DNA from: Planctomycetota bacterium
GTDB lineage: Bacteria > Planctomycetota > PUPC01 > JACPCR01
DNA: 64,000 nt
Reading direction: 5' to 3'
NCBI GenBank assembly: GCA_027625095.1
Contig: JAQBXN010000018.1
Span: forward strand, 1 to 64,000
A program made the position numbers and the translations under genes. This document shows, piece by piece, positions 41,624 through 51,325 of the stretch (the first letter of the stretch is position 1; each line of letters starts with the position of its first letter). The notes below the pieces were generated by a model. The model saw only the letters and a program-made list of their open reading frames with translations. It searched no databases and had not been told where the DNA came from.

Positions 41624-44600
41624 ATGATGTGGATTCGTTACTCTTTGTGGATTCTGTTTCTGTCGCTCTACTTTGCGCGACCTTCAGGAGCAGAAGAGAC
41701 AGCAAACCCGGACGCCTCCCCCTCAGGCGACTCAGATCAGAGCCTTCCGGACGCCGTCAAAGCCCCGTACGCCAATTACAAGCCTGACTTCATAGATAAG
41801 GTCGTCCCCAACAACCGAGCGCGGGAATACGGGCCTTACATGGAAAACATGAAGCTCTCTTCCGAAAAGAGCTTCTTCACTCTTTCACTTGTCGAAGAGG
41901 ATTCCAGGGCAAATGCGCTTGTCGATGCCGCGCTGAAGAAGGAAGAGGAGGGCCAATATCCCGAGGCTCTGAAGATGTACCAGATCGTGATCGACAAATA
42001 CCCGGCCTCCCTGTTTCGGGTAAGCGATTACGGAGTGTTCATCCCGATCTCCGATTACTGTCAGCGTCGAATCTTACGATTCCCCGATGGGGACCTGGCC
42101 TTCTATCGCACTCGCAATGACGCCCGCGCCAAAGAGGCATTCGAGCAGGCCCGGAGAAAACATTCTCTACTTGGGCTTGCCGAAGTTTATGGACAAATGC
42201 TGGCCACATCCTACGGCGGCAAAGCTGCGCTCGAACTTGGTAACGCAGCGCTCGACAAAGGCCATTACCTCGAAGCGCTGGAGTATCTCACGACAGTTCG
42301 AGACTTTTTTCCTGACAAACAACTCAGAACTCCAGAACTCGATCTGAAGATTAATTATTGTGAAAAGATGTTGGGTAAGAAGGGTACGCCAGTCCGTGAG
42401 GATTCACCAAACGGCGACAACTCCAACTCCCTTACAGCTCAACAGCTCGGCAATTTCAAAGCCGTTGTTGCAAGCGCCGGTTACTCGAAACCAGCCTTCC
42501 ATTCCCAGCCCACAAGCTACCCCAATGTGTCGGCTGATGACTACACCATGTTTCCTCCAACCAACGACCCGCTGGCGCTCAACCCGCCTGTCTGGACCAA
42601 ACCGCTTCCCGGTTCACGTCGTGACTTTCATGTTTACACACATCCCGTCGTAACGGAGCGGAGCATCATCTATCGGCACAAAAACATCATTTACTCGCGT
42701 TCCATTCTGAACGGTGAGTTGCGGTGGATGAACGATCTTGGGGGACGTGTCGTCTGGCAGGACTGGTATGCCAGGCAATACCCGCAGGACAACTTGCTCG
42801 TGCAAGACGGGCTTGTCTTCACCCCGATTTACAAAATTGGTGAATCGCTCGTGGCTCTTGATGAAGTGACCGGCCAGATGCGTTGGGCCTACGGGCCGAT
42901 GGTTGCTTCGTCGGAGGAGGAAGCAAACCTTCGCTTCGGATCGGCGCCGACCGGCGGACCGCGCACCATTTTCGCCAGTTACATACAAGACAATGTCGAA
43001 GGCCAGACACACATTGATTCCGAGTACGGCATCATCGCCTTCGAGAGCACTACTGGCCGCGTACGCTGGAAATCATCTCTGTGCCGACTGCGGCCCGGAA
43101 AATTCGCCGGTGCTTTTCGTCAACGTCGCAACCGTATACGCAGTTTCAGCTCGCCCCCCCTCTACCATCAGGGGACAGTCTACCACACGACAAATGCCGG
43201 AACAGTTGCAGCCGTCGACGCACTTTCCGGAAGGGTTAAATGGTTGATGAGGTATCCCTATCTCGATCAGGTACACGATGCCACTCGAGAGTACAACAGG
43301 CTTGAGCAGATCTACGGCGGGACAGAATGGGTTCGGCCGCACTATGGCATGTTCTGGTTGAACCAGCCTCCCCTACTTGTCGGAGAAACCCTTTACGTTG
43401 TTCCAGTCGATTCAAATTTTTTGTATGCGATTCATCGCCGGACGGGAGCGACCAAATGGACAAAGGCGAAACTGACCGAGGGCTTCAATCACCTGATGGG
43501 CCCGATAGACACCGGCGAACTCGTCATCGTTGGCAACGGCCGGAATGGAAAACTCTTCGGGAGCAGCAGCCCATCCGGGCATCCCGTCCATCTGCTCAAT
43601 CCGGAGACCGGTGAGACAGTCTGGGAAGCACCCGACTTGATCCTCCGCGAGGAGAAGCCGGTGATGAACCATTACATATATGACTCGCCCGCCTGGTACG
43701 GGATTAATACACGCTGGTTTGAAATTGCCGCCCGGCCATTCCTCTCACGCGACGGCAAACTGAACATGAGTTACTTCACAGATGTCAGCGTCTGGTGGCG
43801 GCCAGGATGCCAGGTGTTCCATCAAACTGAACTTGATCTCAAACAGCGAACAATCACCGCTCAGAGGCGTTACTACACGGGCGCCCTTCTCACCCATTGC
43901 CATTACGCAATCAACGAAGCCGCACCGAAAGACCTTGAAACGTTCGAGAAGCTGCCGCAGAAGGACGACGGGATAAACCACCGGATCCAGGTCATGAAAG
44001 AAATCATTGCCGACACCGTCCCCGTAAATAAACACGGGCCACTCATGCCATTTTCAAGAGTTACATTCAGCCGGTACGGAGAGCCCTTTGAACTACGCGT
44101 CGGGGCACGCAACATTGAGATGACCTACGATCGTGCCGCCGTTCAAAATGCTCTGAAGGGCAAGAGCGATCCTGACAGCATATTCGCCAACGCCGAACTG
44201 ACCTTTGCTGATGCGAGGTACGAGGATTCGGCGAAGTTTCTTCGAACCTGCCTTGACACCATTTCATCAGAAGATCTGGACTACCGTGCAGCCATCAACC
44301 AACAGCTCTTTCAGGTACACCGGCGTCTGGCGAGGGCTGCCATCCGGGCGGGCCGCAAAGAACAGGAAATCGAAAACGTCATCGGTATGAGCCGCACCGG
44401 CAGCACACTGTCTGAAGAAGTCGAAACGCTTTTCGCCCTGTCCGAAGCTTACGAACGAAACGGCGACCTTGAACAGTCTGCCCGCTGTCTGAGAAGCATC
44501 ATCCGAACTTACGGGCTGCACGAGTATCCTATTCCATCTCTCCTCTCGGCCGAACGAGAGCGAATCACGCAGTCCTCAGACGCCATCTTTGATCGATTTA

Positions 44601-46330
44601 AGGGTTTGGCAGGGAAGTCGATTTATGAGAAAGAAGTATCCACTAGCCTCAGCCTGATTAAGCAAGGCCTCCCGCTCTACTTCAGCACCCTGTCGCCCCT
44701 CCAGAAAACACTCACCGTCCGAGCTGGAGAGTTAGCCGCCAGCCGACTGTTTGCACTGAAGAAGCAATCCCAAGAGTTCGCCGGGAGCATGGATGTGGCC
44801 GCGCTGTCGGCACTGACCCAAACGGATTCTGAAGATGAAAGACTTCAAAGACTCTGGGAATTCCCGGGGACACCGGCAGCACAAAAGGTCATCGACGATT
44901 TGTCCACAACTTTGACGCAATTGTCCCCCGCAAATGCTCGTATGCGCCGCTGGCATCTTGCAGATGCGGCTCGAATATGCCGTTTGAATCTGACACCAGA
45001 GGTGGAAAAAGCAGTTCATGTCATCCCAGGCCGGCCTGATCCGCTTGTTCCCTCGACTTCTGAAACACAACTGAAATTTGAAGATGAAGGCGGTACCGCA
45101 TGGCTTGTTCTCGAGCGTCGCGGGAACAGGCAGGACCACGCCAACCTCCTCTTTCTCGGCGGCCGGGTTCGGAAACGATTCGACAACAAGTTTATCGTCA
45201 CCGCCGTCGATCTGAATGACGGCAAGACTCTGTGGCAGACACCTCCTTTCAGGCTGAAAGGGAAGGGAGAAGAACCCGGTTTTTTTGAGGCATTTGTGAT
45301 CGGAGACCAGGTGGTTGTCCACGGTCTCTTCGATGTGATCGCTTTTGGAATTGGTGACGGAAAGGAACTGTGGCACTACCGTGCTCCGTTCGATTTTGAA
45401 ATCCGGCATGCCGAAATGAACGGGGACCTTTTGATTCTCGCGGGCGAGGCAGAGACACTTGCGCTCTACCTGTTTAGCGACAGCCCAGCGGGAGAAGTGG
45501 CGTGGCAGGAAAAGGAAGATGGCGACATTTACCTTCCTCCCTATTTCCACAAAGATCGCCTGGTCAGCGTCCGCAAGCTGCCGTTTAACGTAACAGTAAG
45601 GTATCGCTCAACAGGGAAACTTATCGGTCGCCTGGCTGTCCCCGATCTTTCACTCCATCAGAATCATCCGCTATTCGAAACCGGCCACGAGGCCCTTTCC
45701 GCCGCGCATGAAGATAACCATCTCGTGCTGACTGATGGCTGGTATTACATCAACATCGAAATCGAAAAAATGCGGATCGTCTGGAAGCGATACATCGATG
45801 CGAATGACACCACCCGGAATCCCGCGATTCGGTTCGCTCTTGGAGGCGAATATCTGGCTGTCGTCAAAGAAGACTTTGATGTGAAGACTATTTACATGCT
45901 CTCAAGCCGTACTGGCGAAATTCTTTGGAACACGGACCCAAAGGTCGCAGAGACGCCACGGCCAATGCATTCAATGATGATAGTCGGCGAAAAGCTTTAC
46001 GGAATAGCTATCCATCCCGGTCAGGGCTTCTACTGGAAGGCGATGGACTGCAAGACCGGCAAGACAGAGTTTCAAATGGAGGTAAAGGATTACCAGGCCA
46101 AGCCTGAGGTAAGGCTCTTCCCAAGACCGTTTGGAAATTTCGCGATAGCCCTTATCAAGGATCGGCAGGAGTTCGAAATAAAAACTCTAAATCTGCAGAC
46201 TGGAGAAGTAGCCTACACTCTTAAGAAAAAAGGCGTTGGTGATTTCGGCGAACATGGCCGAGTCTCAGCAACCGTTCAGAGTCAAAAGGTGATCCTGCTC
46301 AGTAAGGATGAACTCGGCATTGCCAAGTAA
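41624..46330 (+). CDS. Very large exported TPR/PQQ-type beta-propeller protein
   Basis: A 1568-residue protein with signal peptide (MMWIRYSLWILFLSLYFARPSGAEE; two adjacent ATGs at 41624 and 41627). The N-terminal part (about 100-230) has TPR-like helices (EEGQYPEALKMYQIVIDKYP). Residues about 330-720 hold PQQ-type beta-propeller repeats (GELRWMNDLGGRVVWQDW, ALDEVTGQMRWAYG, DALSGRVKWLMRYP). A second helical TPR region (about 830-1080) and a second propeller half (about 1150-1568; NDGKTLWQTPPF, SRTGEILWNTDP) follow. This mirrors large planctomycete PQQ-binding-like proteins that sit beside MoxR clusters. It probably works in the periplasm as a scaffold; a quinoprotein active site is not evident. 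Confidence 0.85.
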   Translation: MMWIRYSLWILFLSLYFARPSGAEETANPDASPSGDSDQSLPDAVKAPYANYKPDFIDKVVPNNRAREYGPYMENMKLSSEKSFFTLSLVEEDSRANALVDAALKKEEEGQYPEALKMYQIVIDKYPASLFRVSDYGVFIPISDYCQRRILRFPDGDLAFYRTRNDARAKEAFEQARRKHSLLGLAEVYGQMLATSYGGKAALELGNAALDKGHYLEALEYLTTVRDFFPDKQLRTPELDLKINYCEKMLGKKGTPVREDSPNGDNSNSLTAQQLGNFKAVVASAGYSKPAFHSQPTSYPNVSADDYTMFPPTNDPLALNPPVWTKPLPGSRRDFHVYTHPVVTERSIIYRHKNIIYSRSILNGELRWMNDLGGRVVWQDWYARQYPQDNLLVQDGLVFTPIYKIGESLVALDEVTGQMRWAYGPMVASSEEEANLRFGSAPTGGPRTIFASYIQDNVEGQTHIDSEYGIIAFESTTGRVRWKSSLCRLRPGKFAGAFRQRRNRIRSFSSPPLYHQGTVYHTTNAGTVAAVDALSGRVKWLMRYPYLDQVHDATREYNRLEQIYGGTEWVRPHYGMFWLNQPPLLVGETLYVVPVDSNFLYAIHRRTGATKWTKAKLTEGFNHLMGPIDTGELVIVGNGRNGKLFGSSSPSGHPVHLLNPETGETVWEAPDLILREEKPVMNHYIYDSPAWYGINTRWFEIAARPFLSRDGKLNMSYFTDVSVWWRPGCQVFHQTELDLKQRTITAQRRYYTGALLTHCHYAINEAAPKDLETFEKLPQKDDGINHRIQVMKEIIADTVPVNKHGPLMPFSRVTFSRYGEPFELRVGARNIEMTYDRAAVQNALKGKSDPDSIFANAELTFADARYEDSAKFLRTCLDTISSEDLDYRAAINQQLFQVHRRLARAAIRAGRKEQEIENVIGMSRTGSTLSEEVETLFALSEAYERNGDLEQSARCLRSIIRTYGLHEYPIPSLLSAERERITQSSDAIFDRFKGLAGKSIYEKEVSTSLSLIKQGLPLYFSTLSPLQKTLTVRAGELAASRLFALKKQSQEFAGSMDVAALSALTQTDSEDERLQRLWEFPGTPAAQKVIDDLSTTLTQLSPANARMRRWHLADAARICRLNLTPEVEKAVHVIPGRPDPLVPSTSETQLKFEDEGGTAWLVLERRGNRQDHANLLFLGGRVRKRFDNKFIVTAVDLNDGKTLWQTPPFRLKGKGEEPGFFEAFVIGDQVVVHGLFDVIAFGIGDGKELWHYRAPFDFEIRHAEMNGDLLILAGEAETLALYLFSDSPAGEVAWQEKEDGDIYLPPYFHKDRLVSVRKLPFNVTVRYRSTGKLIGRLAVPDLSLHQNHPLFETGHEALSAAHEDNHLVLTDGWYYINIEIEKMRIVWKRYIDANDTTRNPAIRFALGGEYLAVVKEDFDVKTIYMLSSRTGEILWNTDPKVAETPRPMHSMMIVGEKLYGIAIHPGQGFYWKAMDCKTGKTEFQMEVKDYQAKPEVRLFPRPFGNFAIALIKDRQEFEIKTLNLQTGEVAYTLKKKGVGDFGEHGRVSATVQSQKVILLSKDELGIAK

Positions 46331-46349
46331 CGTAGCCGCATGCTGCCAG
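46331..46349. repeat. Half copy of the palindromic repeat family
   Basis: CGTAGCCGCATGCTGCCAG is identical over 19 bases to the reverse complement of the right arm of the element at 34966-34991. It begins immediately after the stop of the TPR/PQQ gene and has no matching second arm nearby. Confidence 0.5.
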
Positions 46350-46424
46350 GTTGCAGGCTCTCCCGAAAGTCAGCGCCTTGTTGTCGCGATTCTACTGCGC
46401 CATATATCTCTGGAAGCCGGCCTG

Positions 46425-47132
46425 ATGAAAGCCCTCCTACTTCCATTACTTTCCCTTTTGTGCCCACCGGCAGCCATGGCTGAACAAGCTAAAGACATCG
46501 TAATTTTCTCCGACAGTTTTGAAGACAGTCTCAAAAACTGGACTGTTGAATGTTGGGAAAAAGACAAGGTCGATGTGACCCACAGAGCCGGAAGAATGCA
46601 TGTCGTCACCCGCGACACCGACAACGGTGTAATGATCTGGCTCAAGAAGGAATTGCCGGAAGACTTCATCTTCGAGTTCGATGTGACACCTCACTCGGAG
46701 AGTGGATTCTTCCTGATCTTTTTCAACACTCAGCACAAAGACGGAAAAGACATCCTTGAGGAAGCTGTGCTGAATGACAAGAGTGCCCCTACGTTGTTCA
46801 AGAAGTACACCAAGAGCGACATCAATGGTTACCACATTTCATTTCGCCGAAACGAAGTAGCTGACTGCAACCTCCGTAAGAACTCCGGGATGGCCCTTCT
46901 AAAGAAACACATTCTGCCTGACCTGCTCAAGAAAGATGAGATGCACCACGTCTCCCTGACCAGAAAAGCTGGAAGAATCAAACTCACGGTGGGCGACAAT
47001 GTGTTTATGGACTGCGAGGATGATGGCGAAAAGAACGGAGCAATCTGGAGGAAGGGACGAATTGGTTTCAGACAGGTGTATGACTCGGTCGGGTCTTACG
47101 ACAATGTAAGACTGACGGAATTGAAGGACTGA
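46425..47132 (+). CDS. Exported DUF1961-like protein
   Basis: A 235-residue protein from ATG 46425, which opens a signal peptide (MKALLLPLLSLLCPPAAMAEQ); upstream in-frame codons would translate the repeat fragment. The mature protein is a concanavalin-like beta sandwich with family motifs ENWTVECW-like (LKNWTVECWEKDKVDV), GFFLIFFNTQ, and the ending GSYDNVRLTEL, matching DUF1961. Such proteins are glycan-binding or hydrolase-accessory domains. It ends two bases before the P1 peptidase start, so the two are co-translated. Confidence 0.75.
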   Translation: MKALLLPLLSLLCPPAAMAEQAKDIVIFSDSFEDSLKNWTVECWEKDKVDVTHRAGRMHVVTRDTDNGVMIWLKKELPEDFIFEFDVTPHSESGFFLIFFNTQHKDGKDILEEAVLNDKSAPTLFKKYTKSDINGYHISFRRNEVADCNLRKNSGMALLKKHILPDLLKKDEMHHVSLTRKAGRIKLTVGDNVFMDCEDDGEKNGAIWRKGRIGFRQVYDSVGSYDNVRLTELKD

Positions 47133-47134
47133 AG

Positions 47135-48220
47135 ATGAGCCGCGCACGACTCAGAGAACTCGGCATCACCATCGGCGATCACCCAACAGGCCAGTTCAAT
47201 GCAATCACTGATGTCCCGGGTGTCCTCGTCGGCCATAGCACCATCATCAAAGACGAACCGCGTATAGCACGAACCGGCGTTACGGTAATCGTGCCCCGCG
47301 AGGGCGAAATCTGGAACGATCACGCCTTCGCGGGAATCTACTCTCTGAACGGGGCCGGTGAGATGACTGGGTCTCACTGGATTGAAGAGGCGGGCCTCCT
47401 GGCAACTCCCATCGCCATTACGAATACGCATCAAGTCGGCGTTGTGCGCGACAGCCTTATTGAGTGGGCTGTTGAAAACGGCCAACTTGAAACCTGGACT
47501 CTGCCAGTAGTCGCCGAGACATATGATGGAAGGCTTAATGATATCGCCGCTTTTCACGTAAGAAGGGAACATGTCTACGAAGCCATGAGGATTGCCAGCA
47601 GCGGACCCGTCGCAGAAGGAAATGTTGGCGGAGGAACGGGCATGTGCTGCCATGGATTCAAAGGTGGGATTGGAACTGCATCACGGCGAGTTGAAGTTTG
47701 TGGACTGGAGTGCTCCATCGGAGTCCTCGTCCAGGCCAATTACGGGAGTCGTCAGCATTTAAGGGTTGATGGCGTGCCGGTCGGAAGAGAAATTGAGAGT
47801 CGCCTGAAGGCAATTCAGCCCGATCCTCCCTCAAACGGGGACGGATCGATTATTGTCATCATCGCTACGGACGCCCCCCTGGTGCCAGTGCAATGTCAGC
47901 GGCTTGCTCAGCGTGCAACCCTGGGAGTCGGGCGCGTTGGCGGTATGGGTCACAACGGCAGCGGCGACATCTTTCTCGCCTTCAGCACGGGCAACCACAT
48001 TCCTGCCGGTCCAGGCCAACTTTACGATCTTCAAATGCTTCCGAACGATTCAATGAATCGACTCTTTGAGGCCACCGTCGAGTCGGTCGAAGAATCGATC
48101 CTCAACGCCCTGACCTCAGCAGAAACGATGAGCGGCCTGAAAGGCACAGTGGAAGCTATCCCCTTGGGCCTGCTGAAGGAAGTTATGGCTGCGCACCGAC
48201 CCGACTATCACTTCACTTGA
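47135..48220 (+). CDS. P1 family peptidase (DmpA/BapA-type N-terminal nucleophile hydrolase)
   Basis: A 361-residue protein starting two bases after the DUF1961 stop. Family motifs: ITDVPGVLVGHSTI near the N-terminus, GVTVIVPREG, HWIEEAGLLATPIAITNTHQVG, GGGTGMCCHGFKGGIGTASR, and GGMGHNGSGDIFLAFSTG, where the Gly-Ser step is the autoprocessing site that frees the catalytic Ser. DmpA-type enzymes cleave N-terminal D- or beta-amino acid peptides. There is no signal peptide. The 3' end overlaps the convergent heparinase-like gene by 8 bases. Confidence 0.9.
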   Translation: MSRARLRELGITIGDHPTGQFNAITDVPGVLVGHSTIIKDEPRIARTGVTVIVPREGEIWNDHAFAGIYSLNGAGEMTGSHWIEEAGLLATPIAITNTHQVGVVRDSLIEWAVENGQLETWTLPVVAETYDGRLNDIAAFHVRREHVYEAMRIASSGPVAEGNVGGGTGMCCHGFKGGIGTASRRVEVCGLECSIGVLVQANYGSRQHLRVDGVPVGREIESRLKAIQPDPPSNGDGSIIVIIATDAPLVPVQCQRLAQRATLGVGRVGGMGHNGSGDIFLAFSTGNHIPAGPGQLYDLQMLPNDSMNRLFEATVESVEESILNALTSAETMSGLKGTVEAIPLGLLKEVMAAHRPDYHFT

Positions 48221-50276
48221 AGAACTCAGTCAGCGCCTGTTGGCTTACGCTTGATAGATCTGCTTCCTCTTCCGCAGGTGAAACAGGGACAAGGGCCAAG
48301 GTCAACGTGCAGGGGAGCGTAACTCGTCCGCTTCGAACAAGGGCGGGGGCCGGTTGGATATTTTTGGTCACTCTCGAGATCCAGCCGCGGCCGTGGCCGA
48401 AGGGCCTGGGCTTTTGGGCCGTGCTGGACTGAGTCGACCATGTGCAGCGGTCCATTTCTTCACCAGTGACGACAGCCGCGGCGAGTATTTCGTCTAACGG
48501 CACCACTACAAGCCGCGCTTGATTCGGCGCCTTGGCAATGGCTTGTTCACCTCTCAACAGCAGCTCAATGTTGCGTTCGAACTGAAAATTTTGCTCAACT
48601 TCGATCTCGTCCGCTTCGCCGGTCAACACGTCCTGGAGCAGCCAGTAGTCACGGTCGACGAAAAGAATACGACGCTCCCACTGAACATCCTTGTGGGGAC
48701 GAAAATCGAAGGTGCCGGAAAAGACCACGTGATTCTTACCCACCTCCCATCGGTTCGAGAGGGGTTTGTCTGTTGCGAATTCGCTCACGTCACGGACGAA
48801 CTCATCCACACCGTCCACGGTGATCGTGTTGTGCATAAAACCGGCGTTCAACATAGAGATTCGCGCATCCGGCTCGTTATTGGCATATTGGGTATTGCCG
48901 GGATCTGTGATGAAGTCAGCGCCATAAGCTGCGAGTTCAAAGCTCAACTTATCCATGTGCCGGTGGGTCGTGCCCCAGGGCCCGCCATCGACCATCAGGT
49001 AGCGCGCATCGGCAGACCAGTCGCTCCGCATGGCGTAGTAGCCACCCCAGGCGGCTTCGCCTGCCGGTGGCCACTCGGTAAACGGAGGAGACGACTTACT
49101 GAAGTCCGGCCACTCTTCCGGCCGAATATCTCGAGATGGATTTCCCGAAGGCACGAAAGGCATTATCTCTTGAATCGCATCAGAGATTTCTTCAAGCCAT
49201 GGTTCTTCGAGCCGCGCGACAAGTTGCGGACACCATACAACTCCCAGTGTCCGCCCAGGCCCATCACCAAACGAAGGCACCGGACCGGTAGGCTTGGTCA
49301 GACCCACCATCGCTGCGACCATGGCGGCAAGTTGTTCGCGGCGCTGCTGAATCGGGGATTCGTCGAATAGCACGGCCGCAATACGAGAGGTCTGAGCAGT
49401 CACCGACGAGGTGTAACCGAGGGTGAGTTCTTTGAAGAGACCGTCAGGATAAAAACCTTCGTCGATGTACTCGGCCAGCCACTCGGCATCCAACTGTCGC
49501 CACCGGGCGGATTCGGTGAAGTCCTGAAAAACACGCGACAAAATCCCAAACACCCGGATCGTGAATGCCGCGACGTTATGTCGCCTTCCAACCCAGAAGG
49601 GCATCTGAGTGATGAAGTAACGAATCTCCTGCAGCATCCGATGAAGGCTGAGCAGGATTTCTTCGTCGGTCACCAACGGGCTAGTACGAAGTAGAGCGAG
49701 TGCCGAAGACCACGCCTCCAGCCGGTTCGGGCAGAGGCACCACCAGGTCGGCGGACCAACCAGGTAATGATTTCGATAACCCTGGCTCGAGTGCTTGCCT
49801 TCGAAATACTCGATCGGATAGGCATTCATATATTCCGAGGCGTGATCAATAACGAATCGAAGGTAACGTTCATCCTGCTTATGATGCCAGGATGCGGTAA
49901 GGGAAGGGAATATCGGGAATCGCGGCAGACAGAACAGTGGACAATCGTACCAGTCGATGCCCTCCTCCGGGATGTCGTAATAGTTGTATCCGTCGTAAAG
50001 ACGTCCACGCAGACAGTCTTCGGCGATAGCGTTTTCATGGGATGGATCACGCTCCAGGGAATCCCACTCAGTGAGCAAAGGCGAAGACAGATCGCAGGTA
50101 CGGAAGTGCTGAACATATGCACGTCCAGCTTCCTGAATCTTTGCCTGCTCCAACGCCTCTTTTACATCCGCGAGCGCAGGCAGGTCCAAGTTCAGAGCCC
50201 TCAGAAAAGACTCACGGTCAGGAATAACAAACGCCTCTGCGGACGGTCGGGGAGGTTCAGTCGGCTGGTGTTTCAT
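48213..50276 (-). CDS. Heparinase II/III-family polysaccharide lyase-like protein
   Basis: A 687-residue protein: an alpha/alpha-toroid N-terminal part (about 30-390; WWCLCPNRLEAWSSALALL near residue 180, FWVGRRHNVAAFTIRVFG near 230) and a beta-sheet C-terminal heparinase II/III domain (from about 410; GGPWGTTHRHMDKLSFEL, then GADFITDPG and AGFMHNTITVDG). The His/Arg/Tyr residues of lyase sites are plausible, for example in THRHMDK. No signal peptide is visible, so it may be cytoplasmic, acting on imported oligouronides. It lies 37 bases after the TIM-barrel isomerase, on the same strand, as a likely operon. Confidence 0.82.
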   Translation of the reverse strand: MKHQPTEPPRPSAEAFVIPDRESFLRALNLDLPALADVKEALEQAKIQEAGRAYVQHFRTCDLSSPLLTEWDSLERDPSHENAIAEDCLRGRLYDGYNYYDIPEEGIDWYDCPLFCLPRFPIFPSLTASWHHKQDERYLRFVIDHASEYMNAYPIEYFEGKHSSQGYRNHYLVGPPTWWCLCPNRLEAWSSALALLRTSPLVTDEEILLSLHRMLQEIRYFITQMPFWVGRRHNVAAFTIRVFGILSRVFQDFTESARWRQLDAEWLAEYIDEGFYPDGLFKELTLGYTSSVTAQTSRIAAVLFDESPIQQRREQLAAMVAAMVGLTKPTGPVPSFGDGPGRTLGVVWCPQLVARLEEPWLEEISDAIQEIMPFVPSGNPSRDIRPEEWPDFSKSSPPFTEWPPAGEAAWGGYYAMRSDWSADARYLMVDGGPWGTTHRHMDKLSFELAAYGADFITDPGNTQYANNEPDARISMLNAGFMHNTITVDGVDEFVRDVSEFATDKPLSNRWEVGKNHVVFSGTFDFRPHKDVQWERRILFVDRDYWLLQDVLTGEADEIEVEQNFQFERNIELLLRGEQAIAKAPNQARLVVVPLDEILAAAVVTGEEMDRCTWSTQSSTAQKPRPFGHGRGWISRVTKNIQPAPALVRSGRVTLPCTLTLALVPVSPAEEEADLSSVSQQALTEFFK

Positions 50277-50313
50277 CGGAGTTCAAGCGCCTCAGCAGAT
50301 GGGTTCGATGGCT

Positions 50314-51132
50314 TCAAAACAGTTTACTCTTCAGATACTCAAGGCAGTTCGGTACTTCGGATTCATCAAGGCTGTGGAGGATCAGGCCGCCTTCAAATCC
50401 AACAGATTTGAGCAGAGAAATGTATTTGTCGTAGTCGAGGATTCCCCTGCCCGCCGCAGAGAATCCTTCCTCGCTCAGATCTTTTGCGTGCGCCAGTTCA
50501 ATATCCTCTCCGATTAAGTCGAAAGCTTCATCCAGGATCTCATGCATTCGAGCTTTTTCGCTGACTTCGAAAAGGTTGGCGCCGTCGATGACAACCTTGA
50601 GATGAGGTGAGTGAATTTCATCCAACAGTCGTCGCGCCTTCTGTGCGGAGTTCACCACATTTGAAAGTTCCGGCTCGAAGACAAGTGTCACGCCTGCCCG
50701 CTCCGCTATTTCGGTAGCACGAGAAATCGAAACGATCATCTCTCGCCACACTTCCTCTGAATCATTCTCAGGATGCGCGGCCCACATGTTATCCACGTTC
50801 CGTGTACCCGTGCTGATAGTAATGAGGGACGTGCCAAGACTCTCGCATGCATCTGCCAGGACTCGGAGACTTGCCATACCGGCTTCCCTCTCCTCGACAT
50901 TCGGGTGAATCATATTGAACGTCCCCGAAAGTGCGGACATTTCGATATCCCTTGCTTTCATGGCCTGACGAATCCGGATGCAACGATCACCATCGAGAGA
51001 TTCCGGCATCGCCGCTAATCCAGCCGAATCCAGACTGAACTGAACGCAATCAAATCCTGATGCATGGATAGCATCCAGCGACTCCTCAAGAGTCGGCCGA
51101 GAGAACGTTTTCGAGAAGATTCCTAATTTCAT
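50314..51132 (-). CDS. Sugar phosphate isomerase/epimerase (TIM barrel)
   Basis: A 272-residue xylose-isomerase-like TIM barrel (opens MKLGIFSKTFSRPTLEESLD). Metal-site motifs are LVFEPELSNV (Glu), HLKVVIDGANLFE (Asp), ELAHAKDLSEEG (His/Asp) and GLILHSLDE. It lacks the Glu in the last motif usual in some subfamilies (HSLDESE here). Transcribed with the heparinase-like gene, so it probably converts the unsaturated or rearranged sugar released by that lyase. Exact substrate cannot be told from sequence. Confidence 0.83.
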   Translation of the reverse strand: MKLGIFSKTFSRPTLEESLDAIHASGFDCVQFSLDSAGLAAMPESLDGDRCIRIRQAMKARDIEMSALSGTFNMIHPNVEEREAGMASLRVLADACESLGTSLITISTGTRNVDNMWAAHPENDSEEVWREMIVSISRATEIAERAGVTLVFEPELSNVVNSAQKARRLLDEIHSPHLKVVIDGANLFEVSEKARMHEILDEAFDLIGEDIELAHAKDLSEEGFSAAGRGILDYDKYISLLKSVGFEGGLILHSLDESEVPNCLEYLKSKLF

Positions 51133-51325
51133 TGATACGTCCGCTACAGGAGTCCAAAACTTTCAATTCAAGGCAATCGTATATCAGCCCATTGCTGAAC
51201 GGAAAGGATTTTAATGAAACATGCGTCGGTGATGTTGAAGCTTCAAACTACCGCTTGTCTTCAGCGTTCTACAAACCAGAATCTCACCGTTATGATTCTG
51301 GCCAGACGGCATTCCCTTTCAGAGC